Shown here: positions 54,348-62,635 of the stretch, piece by piece
Position numbering within the stretch: position 1 is the first letter of the stretch
Layout of the letters: each line of letters opens with the position of its first letter
DNA from: an uncultured Aquimarina sp.
GTDB taxonomy: Bacteria; Bacteroidota; Bacteroidia; Flavobacteriales; Flavobacteriaceae
Direction of reading: 5' to 3'
NCBI GenBank assembly: GCA_947498775.1
Contig: CANMLL010000011.1
Span: 124,001-188,000 of the forward strand
Length of the DNA: 64,000 nt
The notes under the pieces: model-generated
Databases searched by the model: none
Told to the model about the DNA's origin: nothing
What the model saw: only the letters and a program-made list of their open reading frames with translations
Translations under genes and position numbers: made by a program

Positions 54348-55457
54348 ATGAGTACATTTCCTATCCCTGAAATACACGAAAAATTTATCATCAATAATAA
54401 AGAAGTTATAGACGCAGAAAGTCTTAAGCTAATTGCACTTGGTTTTATTACAGAAGGAGAGGTTTATGAACAGGAAGTAGGACACTTTTTTATAGATTGG
54501 TTAAATGAAAAAGATCATATTGTAGTTCAAACTTCGGGTTCTACCGGAAAACCAAAAGAAATAAGAGTCTATAAACAGCATATGATCAATAGTGCAAAAG
54601 CCACCGGTAGATTTTTTAAAATTGAAGAAGGAACTACGGCATTATTGTGTCTTTCTGCAAATTACATTGCTGGTAAGATGATGTTGATAAGAGCCATGGT
54701 ACTAGGTTGGAAAATAGATTTGGTACCTCCCAAAACAAATCCGTTAGATACCGTATATAAACAATATGATTTCTGCGCCATGATTCCGTTACAATTGGAT
54801 AATTCATTAAACAGACTTCATTTGATCAAAAAATTAATTGTTGGAGGTGGGCCTGTTTCAGAAAACCTGAAACACTTAATGAAAGGTGTTAAGACCAAAA
54901 TATTTGAAACCTACGGGATGACTGAAACCGTTTCTCATATAGCAGCTAGAAGGGTAAATCCAAAGAAAAAAGATAAAAAAGATTCAGGTCTTTTTAAAGC
55001 ATTACCAAATATCACTTTGGGTATTGATGATAGAAACTGCCTTGTGATTAAAGCACCAAAGCTTACCAACAAAACCATTGTTACCAATGATGTAGTAGAA
55101 CTTAAAACATACAAAAAATTCGTTTGGAAAGGTCGATATGATAATGTAATCAATAGTGGAGCAATCAAATTACACCCCGAAGAGATAGAAACGAAATTAC
55201 AATTGCTAATAGGTCATCGTTTTTTTGTAACCAGTGTGCCAGACCCTTCGTTAGGAGATAAACTAATATTAATTGTTGAAAGAGATGATAATGACATTGC
55301 CAAATTAGCGCTGCAAGATGAGTTGAATACCCTTAATACTCTTGATAAGTACGAAATTCCGAAAGCAATATATTTTCTCTCTCAATTTATAGAAACCGAT
55401 AACGGAAAAGTACAAAGAACAAAAACTTTGGATTTGGTTCTGAGCATGCTATCGTGA
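54348..55457 (+). CDS. menE: o-Succinylbenzoate-CoA ligase-like AMP-binding protein
   Basis: Acyl-adenylate-forming enzyme that activates o-succinylbenzoate for menaquinone synthesis. From ATG 54348 it is 369 residues, shorter than typical MenE (about 450) but normal for the compact Bacteroidota form. P-loop TSGSTGKPKEIRVYK, ETYGMTETVSHIAARR, GRYDNVINSGAIKLHPEEIE and the C-terminal Lys in ETDNGKVQRTKTL are visible. Frame extends to a TTG at 54333. Confidence 0.92.
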   Translation: MSTFPIPEIHEKFIINNKEVIDAESLKLIALGFITEGEVYEQEVGHFFIDWLNEKDHIVVQTSGSTGKPKEIRVYKQHMINSAKATGRFFKIEEGTTALLCLSANYIAGKMMLIRAMVLGWKIDLVPPKTNPLDTVYKQYDFCAMIPLQLDNSLNRLHLIKKLIVGGGPVSENLKHLMKGVKTKIFETYGMTETVSHIAARRVNPKKKDKKDSGLFKALPNITLGIDDRNCLVIKAPKLTNKTIVTNDVVELKTYKKFVWKGRYDNVINSGAIKLHPEEIETKLQLLIGHRFFVTSVPDPSLGDKLILIVERDDNDIAKLALQDELNTLNTLDKYEIPKAIYFLSQFIETDNGKVQRTKTLDLVLSMLS

Positions 55458-55586
55458 TTTTATGAATGATATGCGAGGCTAGAATAACGGGCTTTTTATT
55501 TAGTAAAGGATATTTTGCCGACTTCTTTTTTTGTAATACATTTAGTATTCTATACAAACACTAATCGCCCTTACTTTTATCTCACT

Positions 55587-56906
55587 ATGAAAAATTTCCT
55601 ATTCTTTTTATTGTTAGTTAGTTACACGTTTCAGGCACAAATCCTTCGGGAAAGAGAAAGAGCAGATGCTATCGATATGGTTCTAGAAGATCGGTTTAAT
55701 AACCTGCTTCCTCAACTAATGGATCGAACGGGGTTTGATATGTGGATTTTGATTTCAAGAGAGTATAATGAGGATCCGGTACTAAAAACAATGTTGCCCC
55801 CGACCTGGTTGAATGCAAGAAGAAGGACGATTTTGGTTTTTTATAGAAATAAAGAAAAAAATACCCTCGAAAAATTAGCAGTTGCAAGGTATAACGTGGG
55901 CAAGAATATTGATTCTTCATGGGATAAAGAGAAACAACCCGATCAATGGCAGGCCCTGGTCGATATAATTTCGAATAAGAAACCTTCAACTATTGGTATT
56001 AACTATTCAGAAAATTTTGGCATTGTTGATGGCATTGTAAAAACAGATTATGAAGCATTTATGAATGTGCTTCCAGAAGAATATAAGTCCAAAGTAACTT
56101 CGTCAGAAAAATTAGCAATTGCATGGGTAGAAACCCGTACAGAGCAAGAAATGGAGATTTATAAAGAATTAGTTAAAGTTACACACGATATTATATCTGA
56201 AGCCTTTAGCACCTCGGTGATACAACCCGGAGCGACCACTACAGATGATGTAGTTTGGTGGTTACGACAAAAAGTAACTGATATGGGTCTGAAAACCTGG
56301 TTTCATCCAACTGTTGATATTCAACGTTCGGGTGAGGCTTTACAAAGTCATATTACCTCTTTTTCAGACAGGCCAAAGGATAAGATCATTAGGCCGGGAG
56401 ATATAATTCATTGTGATTTTGGAATATCATATTTAAGACTAAACACAGACTGCCAGCAACATGCGTATATTTTAAAGAATGATGAAACTTCTCCTCCAGA
56501 TTTCTTAAAGAAAGCTTTTGCTGATGGAAATCGCGTTCAGGATATTTTCACGGCTAATTTTGAAACTGGTAGCACAGGAAATGAGATTTTATTGAAATCT
56601 CTGGAGCAAGCAAAAGCAGAAGGACTGAAACCTGCAATTTATACACATCCTCTTGGATTGTTTGGGCATTCTTCTGGTCCTACGATTGGCATGTGGGATT
56701 CGCAAGGGGGAGTTCCAGGAACGGGGGATTATCCCTTGTATGAAAATACTGTATATGCTATTGAATTGAATACGACTGTTGCCATTCCCGAATGGAAAAA
56801 AGATATTCGCATCATGCTTGAAGAAGCCGGTTTTTGGGGAAAAGATGGTTTTAGATATGTAAATGAAAGGCAAACAGAGTTAATTACCATTCCAAAACGG
56901 AAATAA
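55587..56906 (+). CDS. Secreted M24-family metallopeptidase (aminopeptidase P/prolidase-like)
   Basis: From ATG 55587 it is 439 residues with signal peptide MKNFLFFLLLVSYTFQAQ; the longer frame from 55515 is rejected. N-terminal creatinase-like domain (ERADAIDMVLEDRFNNLLPQ), then the pita-bread fold. Metal ligands seem kept: Asp in IHCDFGISY, Asp in RLNTDCQQH, His in FGHSSGPTIG, Glu in YAIELNTTV and Glu in IMLEEAGFWG. Likely removes N-terminal residues before proline or splits X-Pro dipeptides, in the periplasm or outside. Confidence 0.92.
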   Translation: MKNFLFFLLLVSYTFQAQILRERERADAIDMVLEDRFNNLLPQLMDRTGFDMWILISREYNEDPVLKTMLPPTWLNARRRTILVFYRNKEKNTLEKLAVARYNVGKNIDSSWDKEKQPDQWQALVDIISNKKPSTIGINYSENFGIVDGIVKTDYEAFMNVLPEEYKSKVTSSEKLAIAWVETRTEQEMEIYKELVKVTHDIISEAFSTSVIQPGATTTDDVVWWLRQKVTDMGLKTWFHPTVDIQRSGEALQSHITSFSDRPKDKIIRPGDIIHCDFGISYLRLNTDCQQHAYILKNDETSPPDFLKKAFADGNRVQDIFTANFETGSTGNEILLKSLEQAKAEGLKPAIYTHPLGLFGHSSGPTIGMWDSQGGVPGTGDYPLYENTVYAIELNTTVAIPEWKKDIRIMLEEAGFWGKDGFRYVNERQTELITIPKRK

Positions 56907-57022
56907 TTAATAGTTATTTACATCTAGGTCGCTGATACTTGTAATCTAGTAACTTTTAACAAATAGCAAAAAAGCAATGTACTGCGTATCAAAACCTCTA
57001 CACGTTCAGTGAAGAGTGGTTT
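56906..57022 (-). repeat. Dispersed repeat, copy B
   Basis: Minus-strand copy of the element at 18172-18290, starting at the stop codon of the M14 gene. Its hairpin module (about 56996-57022) is imperfect but keeps ACTCT, CACTGAACGTG and GTTTT; the core (56994 down to about 56906) aligns with copy A with roughly 9 substitutions and one gap in 90 bp. The distal inverted arm of copy A is absent here. Confidence 0.75.
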
Positions 57023-58262
57023 ATCTATTCAATAAAATTCTCATCATTTGTTCTGCAGTCGTTTTTCCTATTAGTTTTATTTGATCTCTTGGGGTATCAT
57101 CACCGATCTCATAAGTTAATCCTGTAGCATTATGACCATATAAAAGCCATCCTTTGGACACAGGTTTTTTACTGTTTCCTGCTTTTTCATTCACTTTGTA
57201 ATCAGGAATGTTATGTTCTAGGGCCGCAAACCAGTCATCAAGAAAATGGGGTAGTGCAGTATCGTCTCGAGTCTTATTGGTATAAAAAATATCATACCAT
57301 GTAGAATGAAAGTCTAACCCCAAAATTAACTTCGAATTACTGCTTTTTAAAGCTTTAGAAATAAACGTTACTGTTTGTTTAATTTCAGGTTGGCGATAAG
57401 CCGACCAATCTCTATTGGTATCAACTCCACCTGCATTATGGCGCCAATGACCTAAGTCAACTCCATCCGGGTTCAGTATAGGAAAAGCCAATATCCTGTA
57501 TTTGTTCAGAAATTCGTTAGAAAGTTGAAAATCGTCGTTCAGCAATGTCTCTACAAAAGATTGAAATGCAAAATAACCAGTAACCTCAGGGGGGTGCTGA
57601 CGTGTAAACAATACAATGACGTCTTTATGCTTTTTGGTTCCTTTATACATATCTAAAACCGGTAAGTTTTTTTCTAATATTGATTTTCCGTAGATATTGA
57701 GCTTTACATGATCTTCTTTTCCCCGAACAAGACTGGTATACCATTTTTGTACATCTTTTGACGATTGTATTTCCTGAGCAGCGATTAGCAAAGGTTCTGT
57801 AGTGAGATTTACCAATATCGTTTTACGAATACTGTCTCCATAAACATGGGTCGAGTCGATACATACCCATTCATTGTTTACTTTTAATTTGGGAATATAA
57901 CGATGTTTAAAACCTTCGGGATATTGAAATCGCAAGTAAAAAGGCCCAGGTATGTCTCTCCATGTCTTGAATGCATAATAAGAACTATTATTTATAGGGG
58001 TGTTTTCTGGGTTTATAATTACTAATGCTGTGCTATCATTCAGTTTTTTGAATCCGTTTAATCGTGCACCATCAAATTCGTTATTGGCATAAACGCCTAT
58101 ATCCTTTAATTTATATGTCTGTTTGGTCTGAAAATTTATTTTTTTTGAAGAAGTATCAACTGGGGTTTCAAAAGGTATTTTCTTTGTTGAATTACAACCA
58201 AATAGTAAAATAAAGGCAGAAGTGAAAATTAGATACAACAGACAACTAAAAACTGCTTTCAT
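57021..58262 (-). CDS. M14-family zinc carboxypeptidase lipoprotein
   Basis: 413 residues. Signal MKAVFSCLLYLIFTSAFILL with lipobox FGC (Cys23). N-terminal beta domain of about 200 residues, then the M14 fold: zinc ligands His223 and Glu226 in TRQHPPEVTG, His319 in LDFHSTWYD, substrate-binding NPDGVDLGHWRHNAGGVDTN with Arg, and catalytic Glu385 in LTYEIGDDT. The N-terminal domain plus this spacing fits cytosolic-carboxypeptidase-like (M14D) proteins, here exported. Substrate (peptide or peptidoglycan) not known. Confidence 0.92.
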   Translation of the reverse strand: MKAVFSCLLYLIFTSAFILLFGCNSTKKIPFETPVDTSSKKINFQTKQTYKLKDIGVYANNEFDGARLNGFKKLNDSTALVIINPENTPINNSSYYAFKTWRDIPGPFYLRFQYPEGFKHRYIPKLKVNNEWVCIDSTHVYGDSIRKTILVNLTTEPLLIAAQEIQSSKDVQKWYTSLVRGKEDHVKLNIYGKSILEKNLPVLDMYKGTKKHKDVIVLFTRQHPPEVTGYFAFQSFVETLLNDDFQLSNEFLNKYRILAFPILNPDGVDLGHWRHNAGGVDTNRDWSAYRQPEIKQTVTFISKALKSSNSKLILGLDFHSTWYDIFYTNKTRDDTALPHFLDDWFAALEHNIPDYKVNEKAGNSKKPVSKGWLLYGHNATGLTYEIGDDTPRDQIKLIGKTTAEQMMRILLNR

Positions 58263-58279
58263 GCTTTTTTAATTTAAAA

Positions 58280-58320
58280 AATCCCCAATACTCAAACTAT
58301 AGGTCCGATTATTGGGGATT
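58280..58320 (-). terminator. Hairpin between the small peptide gene and the M14 gene
   Basis: AATCCCCAATA (58280-58290) pairs with TATTGGGGATT (58310-58320), 19-nt loop, with an A run (U tract on the minus transcript) beyond. It likely separates the two transcripts. Confidence 0.65.
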
Positions 58321-58404
58321 AAATCTCTTTAAAAATAATAATAAGTTGCGGCTTTTAGGTCATTTTCTTCTAAAACCTTATAAAATCGAATTTTTTAGCG
58401 ATCA

Positions 58405-58593
58405 TTAATAGGCACACAGATCCGGAATGTAAAAACCACTTATCGTGATACCGCAAACACTACAGGGGCAATCACTATCTGTGCTACAGGACCGAAATTC
58501 TGCCTGGCACCCTCCAAAACCAGCATTAATTGTTTTTTGTTGCTCTTTTTTTAGTACCGTTACCATTTCCAGGCTTAAAATGTTTTTAATCAT
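58405..58593 (-). CDS. Double-glycine-type leader peptide, Cys-rich core (62 aa)
   Basis: Small secreted-peptide precursor. Leader: MIKNILSLEMVTVLKKEQQ, then KTINAG (to residue 25), a GG-type ending near FGG at 26-28. The core after that has six Cys (residues 29, 35, 41, 43, 46, 60), with CSTDSDCPCSVCG as its centre. The leader aligns by eye with the peptide encoded 111 bp upstream (M-x-K-x-I-L-x-L ... L-x-K-x-x-Q-K-x-I-N-x-G). This resembles GG-leader bacteriocin or natural-product precursors of Bacteroidota. No exporter or modification gene adjoins. Function unknown. Confidence 0.72.
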   Translation of the reverse strand: MIKNILSLEMVTVLKKEQQKTINAGFGGCQAEFRSCSTDSDCPCSVCGITISGFYIPDLCAY

Positions 58594-58703
58594 TGTGTAA
58601 CTATTTTAATTAATAATGAAGTTAATGTTTTAGCACTTTTACAGTGTTATTTTATAGAATTTTAGATCTAAAATGCACATCCAATAACAGAGAAAAATTT
58701 AAA

Positions 58704-58904
58704 TTAAAATTGAACAGGTCTCGATCCATCTTCACAAGTACTATCACAAGGCACATCTTCAGAAATCACAAGAAAACCTCTTGGATCTCTAGTGATGCAA
58801 AAACAATATACTACAGGTAATATGATAATACCTCCATTGATATTTTTTTGTTCGCTTTTTTCTAAATGCTTTATACTCTTTAATTCTAAAATCTTTTTTA
58901 ACAT
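58704..58904 (-). CDS. Double-glycine-type leader peptide (66 aa)
   Basis: From ATG 58904 the leader is MLKKILELKSIKHLEKSEQ then KNINGG, ending in double glycine at residue 25. The core begins with a hydrophobic IIILPVVY and has four Cys (CFC, then CDSTC). An upstream ATG at 58916 adds only MYNI. It is a paralogue, in the leader, of the peptide at 58405, while the cores differ. Both are on the minus strand and may share a transcript. Likely exported after cleavage by a peptidase-containing ABC transporter encoded elsewhere. Confidence 0.72.
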   Translation of the reverse strand: MLKKILELKSIKHLEKSEQKNINGGIIILPVVYCFCITRDPRGFLVISEDVPCDSTCEDGSRPVQF

Positions 58905-59072
58905 GATGTTGTACATTTAAATTAATATGATTTTTGATTTTAATATGCTTTATCTAAAGATAACTTCATTAGGTATTAAATCATAATTATGCTTTAGCAA
59001 ATTGAACAAAATGAGGCACTAAACAATAGGGTCGTTATTCTAAACTCGTTGTAGAATTTCATTTGTAAGACA

Positions 59073-59387
59073 TCATGTTAAAAATGATTTAACTAACATC
59101 ACAATACCTAGAATCCCAAAGATAACACCCCAGTATTGCATTTTTATCCAAAACAGGCTATGATTAGGTTTTAATATGATTTCTTCACCTGTTTCTTTAT
59201 CAACAAGGCTTTTTTGATTCGATTCGTTCCATTTTTTACCCATGATCCAACTAAAGATACTTGCCACAAAAAGACTAATGGCATAGGACAAATTATTTTG
59301 CTCTTTTGGTAAAACCGATGTTAGGGCAACCAAAACTACTGCTAATACTAATACTGAGAGGAATCCTCTTCCTGACCATACAATCAT
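59073..59387 (-). CDS. Small membrane protein (104 aa)
   Basis: Three predicted transmembrane segments (FLSVLVLAVVLVALTSVL, LSYAISLFVASIFSWIMG and WGVIFGILGIVMLVKSFL) with a central charged loop (KKWNESNQKSLVDKETGEE) and IILKPNHSLFWIKMQYW. The loop-plus-last-helix pattern is shared with short Bacteroidota membrane proteins of unknown function. Downstream of the VWA operon on the same strand with an 82-bp gap. Confidence 0.8.
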   Translation of the reverse strand: MIVWSGRGFLSVLVLAVVLVALTSVLPKEQNNLSYAISLFVASIFSWIMGKKWNESNQKSLVDKETGEEIILKPNHSLFWIKMQYWGVIFGILGIVMLVKSFLT

Positions 59388-59469
59388 AATACTCTTTTTA
59401 AGATTTATACCTACTTTCGTTTTAAGTCTGTTTTCGGTTTATTCGGACTTTAATGCGCGACAATATTGG

Positions 59470-60177
59470 TCATCGGATTTCTGTTAACTCATGGTATTCC
59501 AATAATTTTCCTTTTTTATTATATGATTCTGATCGTACAACAACCACATCTTTGTAATACCATTCTACCCCGGTACCTTTTACATTTATAATTCCGAATT
59601 TGGATTCAAAATCAAATTTCACCTTTTGACACATAAAAGTTCCTGCCGATGTAGAAATTTGCTCTTCCCCAACAATCTCACGATCAAATACCTTGAAAGT
59701 CATTGTGACCAAAGTGAAAGAATCACTGTTCACTTTGATTGATATATTTCCATCATCAAGACGATCCCCGGGTTTCATCCCAACAGGGAATTCCAAAACG
59801 TCTCCATCGATTTTAAGGCTGAGATTATTTTTATGATGCTCTGAGAGTTTGTCTAAATTGAAAAATCGTAACATATCAAGGCTAAATAGCCCATCTTTAC
59901 AATTTGCTTTATATTCTGTACTAAAAGTTTCTTCGTCCTTCTTACCGGTCACCGTCGCTTTTATACTAGCCGAAAGATTGTTGTGCTCTCCAGAAATAGA
60001 AATTGTTTCGTGAGTAGAAGTCCCTTCTTTTTTACCTTTTCTGTTATAGTCGGTATACTCCAGTATAGCGCCTTCTTTCATAAAAGGTACTGCATTACAA
60101 TCTTGAGCATACAATTCTAGAGGTAAAGTGAAGCAAAAGAGCACTAAAAATGTAGAAATAAATACTTTGATTCTCAT
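59470..60177 (-). CDS. Periplasmic DUF3108/TapB-like protein
   Basis: From ATG 60177 it is 235 residues with signal peptide MRIKVFISTFLVLFCFTLPL...LYAQ. The mature part is beta-rich: MKEGAILEYTDYNRKGKKEG, DVLEFPVGMKPGDRLDDG, and VGEEQISTSAGTFMCQKVKF followed by GTGVEWYYKDVVVVRSESY; this is the pattern of DUF3108-like/TapB family lipid-or-ligand barrel proteins. It begins about 10 bp after the VWA gene stop, so it is the last gene of that operon. Role unknown. Confidence 0.82.
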   Translation of the reverse strand: MRIKVFISTFLVLFCFTLPLELYAQDCNAVPFMKEGAILEYTDYNRKGKKEGTSTHETISISGEHNNLSASIKATVTGKKDEETFSTEYKANCKDGLFSLDMLRFFNLDKLSEHHKNNLSLKIDGDVLEFPVGMKPGDRLDDGNISIKVNSDSFTLVTMTFKVFDREIVGEEQISTSAGTFMCQKVKFDFESKFGIINVKGTGVEWYYKDVVVVRSESYNKKGKLLEYHELTEIR

Positions 60178-60187
60178 ACTCATAACT

Positions 60188-60889
60188 TCACATTTTTGAA
60201 GTGATAAATGTACCATTGTTTTCCTGGGCCAGGGTTCTCATAAAGTTATGATCGGCATCCTCTCCAAAGGCAATGGTATGAATGATAATACTATTGGTAT
60301 TTACTCTTCGTATTTCTTCCAATACGGCTTCAGGACCGCCATTAGGAAGTCCATCACTCATTAATACAATTTCCTGAACTCCTGGAGTTGACAATGCTTC
60401 AACAAGGCCTACAGAAGTATTGGTGCCACCACCAGCCTTTAGGTTTTCTACAAATATATTTGCAGAGGTTCGTGACATATTACTTGCAATTCTAAGTTCT
60501 ACAGATTGTTTGGTAACATCATTATTATATGCGAAGACTGCAAATTTTTTCCCATCAGGTAGTCCTTTTATTGCCGGAATCAATTTTCGCTTTACTGCAC
60601 CAAGTTTGGTAGCTTGTTTAGTTACTTGTTTCCCTAGTATATTGCCAATTTTTCCTCCAATAGCATTGCTTACAGCGTTTCCTGCTTTATTTCCTGCCTC
60701 TCGCATTACTTGATCTTTTATAGAACCTTCATCTATACCTTCCATACTACCAGAGATGTCAATAAGATATAAAGTGTTATTTGTTGAAGTTTCTATTCCG
60801 AAAAACTGATCGGACTTTTTCATGACATAGCATGATTGAAACATAATTACTATTGCGCTTAACGCAACTATAGATCGTACTCTCCCCAT
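60188..60889 (-). CDS. VWA-domain lipoprotein
   Basis: 233 residues. Lipoprotein signal MGRVRSIVALSAIVIMFQSC (Cys20). The von Willebrand A domain starts with YLIDISGSMEG, an intact MIDAS DxSxS; the later Thr (GGGTNTSVGLVEAL) and Asp (LMSDGLPNGGP) MIDAS contacts are also present. An insert of about 50 residues rich in Gly/Ala/Lys (NKAGNAVSNAIGGKIGNILG) lies after the first strand. A periplasmic, metal-dependent protein-binding role is expected. Middle gene of a three-gene operon. Confidence 0.9.
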   Translation of the reverse strand: MGRVRSIVALSAIVIMFQSCYVMKKSDQFFGIETSTNNTLYLIDISGSMEGIDEGSIKDQVMREAGNKAGNAVSNAIGGKIGNILGKQVTKQATKLGAVKRKLIPAIKGLPDGKKFAVFAYNNDVTKQSVELRIASNMSRTSANIFVENLKAGGGTNTSVGLVEALSTPGVQEIVLMSDGLPNGGPEAVLEEIRRVNTNSIIIHTIAFGEDADHNFMRTLAQENNGTFITSKM

Positions 60890-60915
60890 TTGATATGATT
60901 TTTGTAAATTATTGA

Positions 60916-61545
60916 TTATTCTGCTGTTTGTTTAAGTTTGTTAAGGTCTAATTGGCTTACTGCTTTCTTCAATTGATCAACCGCTATTTCACCTTCTAAC
61001 GCAACCATGAAACGTTTTGCGATTAGCAGATCAATTTTTGAATTTTCGCTATTATCATAGTCATCTTTTTTCACTTCTTCGATGGCCTTGTATCCATCAA
61101 TAGTAGTAGACTTTTTATACCCACGATCACTTTGTTCTTCAAAATCTCTGGCAAAGCCCAAACGAGCGAGTGTGATCATAGCACTTCCGGTTTCTCCGGC
61201 ACCATCCATAACCGATAAAGAAACCATATTGCCATTCTCATTTTCATATTCTGCTTCTGCCATAGCAACATCGGTCATAAATTGATTACCTACAGAGAAT
61301 TTTTTTCTTGGAAACCCAGCAAGGGTTTCCGGAAGAAAGGCTTTCAATTCTTCATTAGAGATAGGGGTTGCTTTTAAAAGTTTATCACTTTCTTCCTCAA
61401 TTTCTTCTGCCTCTTCTACCATTTTATTTAGATCTGAAATACCTTCAATGGCTTCAAATAATCCAGGTTCTTTATCTTTTTTCTTGTCCTTTCCGCAGGA
61501 AAGGAATAAAGTGATAGATAGTAATACTAAAAATGCTTTTTTCAT
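60916..61545 (-). CDS. Lipoprotein of unknown function (209 aa)
   Basis: Signal MKKAFLVLLSITLFLSC with Cys17, then a Lys/Asp/Glu-rich spacer (GKDKKKDKEPG). The mature domain includes PETLAGFPRKKFSVGNQFMT, MAEAEYENENGNMVSLSVMD and STTIDGYKAIEEVKKDDYDN, ending with AKRFMVALEGE and a Leu/Lys helix. I know no function. First gene of the operon lipoprotein - VWA - DUF3108-like (gaps 26 and about 10 bp). Confidence 0.82.
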   Translation of the reverse strand: MKKAFLVLLSITLFLSCGKDKKKDKEPGLFEAIEGISDLNKMVEEAEEIEEESDKLLKATPISNEELKAFLPETLAGFPRKKFSVGNQFMTDVAMAEAEYENENGNMVSLSVMDGAGETGSAMITLARLGFARDFEEQSDRGYKKSTTIDGYKAIEEVKKDDYDNSENSKIDLLIAKRFMVALEGEIAVDQLKKAVSQLDLNKLKQTAE

Positions 61546-61610
61546 TGTTTTTGCTGTTTCTTAATATAAAAATATGATTATCCGTACTATGTAATAATGT
61601 AATTCTTTAG

Positions 61611-61722
61611 CGTCATTCCGAACCTGCCTGCATTACCGCAGGTAGGCAGGTTTATTTCAGAATCTCATTTCGTTCATAAACAATCAGATATAATGAGAAC
61701 CTGAAACGAGTTCAGGTTGACG
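61611..61722. repeat. MITE/REP-like palindromic element
   Basis: Ends CGTCATTCCGAAC (61611-61623) and a right end whose reverse complement reads CGTCAACCTGAAC; the arms continue as TTTCAGAATCTCATT and TTTCAGGTTCTCATT. Nested inside the left arm is a GC-rich hairpin, AACCTGCCTGC / GCAGGTAGGCAGGTT (one unpaired base). Elements beginning CGTCATTCCGAA are common interspersed repeats in Flavobacteriaceae chromosomes. Only one copy in this window. Confidence 0.7.
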
Positions 61723-61861
61723 ATTATGGTATATGATACATTACGGATATTCAATGTGAAAATTAGTTCTACGAACTAAGGTAGCCCTATTCATAAAGAG
61801 AATTTTTATAAATGAGAATTCGATATACTTTTTTTAGTATTATGAGGAATTTAAAGAGAAT

Positions 61862-62611
61862 TTAAAGTTGTTGTTCAATAAAATCAATCAAATTTCTCTT
61901 TCTGCTTTGCGCAACAGGGATAGTATGTGTTTCATTAAGAAGTACCTCTTCTGTACGTTTATTGAATGAGGAAACATGAGAAAGGTTAATCAGAAAACTT
62001 TGATGAACACGAAAAAAATTATGAGGCGTCAACTTTTCATCAAAAGATTTTAATGGTTTAGATACCAGTATTTCTTTGTTGTTGGTTAGTAGAAAAGTAG
62101 TGTAATTATTATCTGCTTTGGCATACAAGATATCTTCTGTTTTGACAACGTGCATCGCGTCTGCATTTTTCAACACTATTTTTTTTGAAGTTTTTTTATT
62201 ATTTAGGTTTTGAAGCAAAGTTTGTAATTGAAGTTGATAATTTTCTTTATGGATATCTTCTGAAACTTTATCAAGGGCACTAATCAATTCTTGCTTAGCA
62301 TAAGGTTTTAAAAGGTAATCTAATGCACTAAATTTGAAAGCATCCAACGCATATTTGGCAAATGAAGTGGTAAATATGATTTTGAAATCGATCTTATCGA
62401 ACATACCTAAAAACTCGAAAGCGTCACCATCGGTAAGAAATACATCCAGAATGATGAAATCGGGTTGAAGTTTTTTAACAAGATCTGCAGCTTCTTGAAT
62501 TGAGTCAGAATTACCTAAAAGATCAATATCCCCATGTTCTTTTACAATAGAAGAGGCATACTCGTATGCCTGTGGATCGTCTTCAACGATAAAACAAGAA
62601 ATTGCACTCAT
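61862..62611 (-). CDS. LytTR-family response regulator
   Basis: 249 residues. Receiver domain 1-120 with acidic pocket D11/D12 and phospho-acceptor D56 in PDFIILDVFLTDGDAF; conserved Thr/Lys in TTSFAKYAL and LLKPYAKQEL. C-terminal LytTR DNA-binding domain from about 145 (IVLKNADAMHVVKTEDILYA, NNFFRVHQSFLINLSHV). Forms a two-component pair with the histidine kinase 24 bp upstream. Targets unknown. Confidence 0.95.
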   Translation of the reverse strand: MSAISCFIVEDDPQAYEYASSIVKEHGDIDLLGNSDSIQEAADLVKKLQPDFIILDVFLTDGDAFEFLGMFDKIDFKIIFTTSFAKYALDAFKFSALDYLLKPYAKQELISALDKVSEDIHKENYQLQLQTLLQNLNNKKTSKKIVLKNADAMHVVKTEDILYAKADNNYTTFLLTNNKEILVSKPLKSFDEKLTPHNFFRVHQSFLINLSHVSSFNKRTEEVLLNETHTIPVAQSRKRNLIDFIEQQL

Positions 62612-62635
62612 ACCATAAAGATAGTATACATTTAT

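Noticed and set aside
58917..59072. A 22-codon ORF (MKFYNEFRITTLLFSASFCS) as a third small peptide
   Set aside because: Too short, no double-glycine site and no similarity to the neighbouring leaders.
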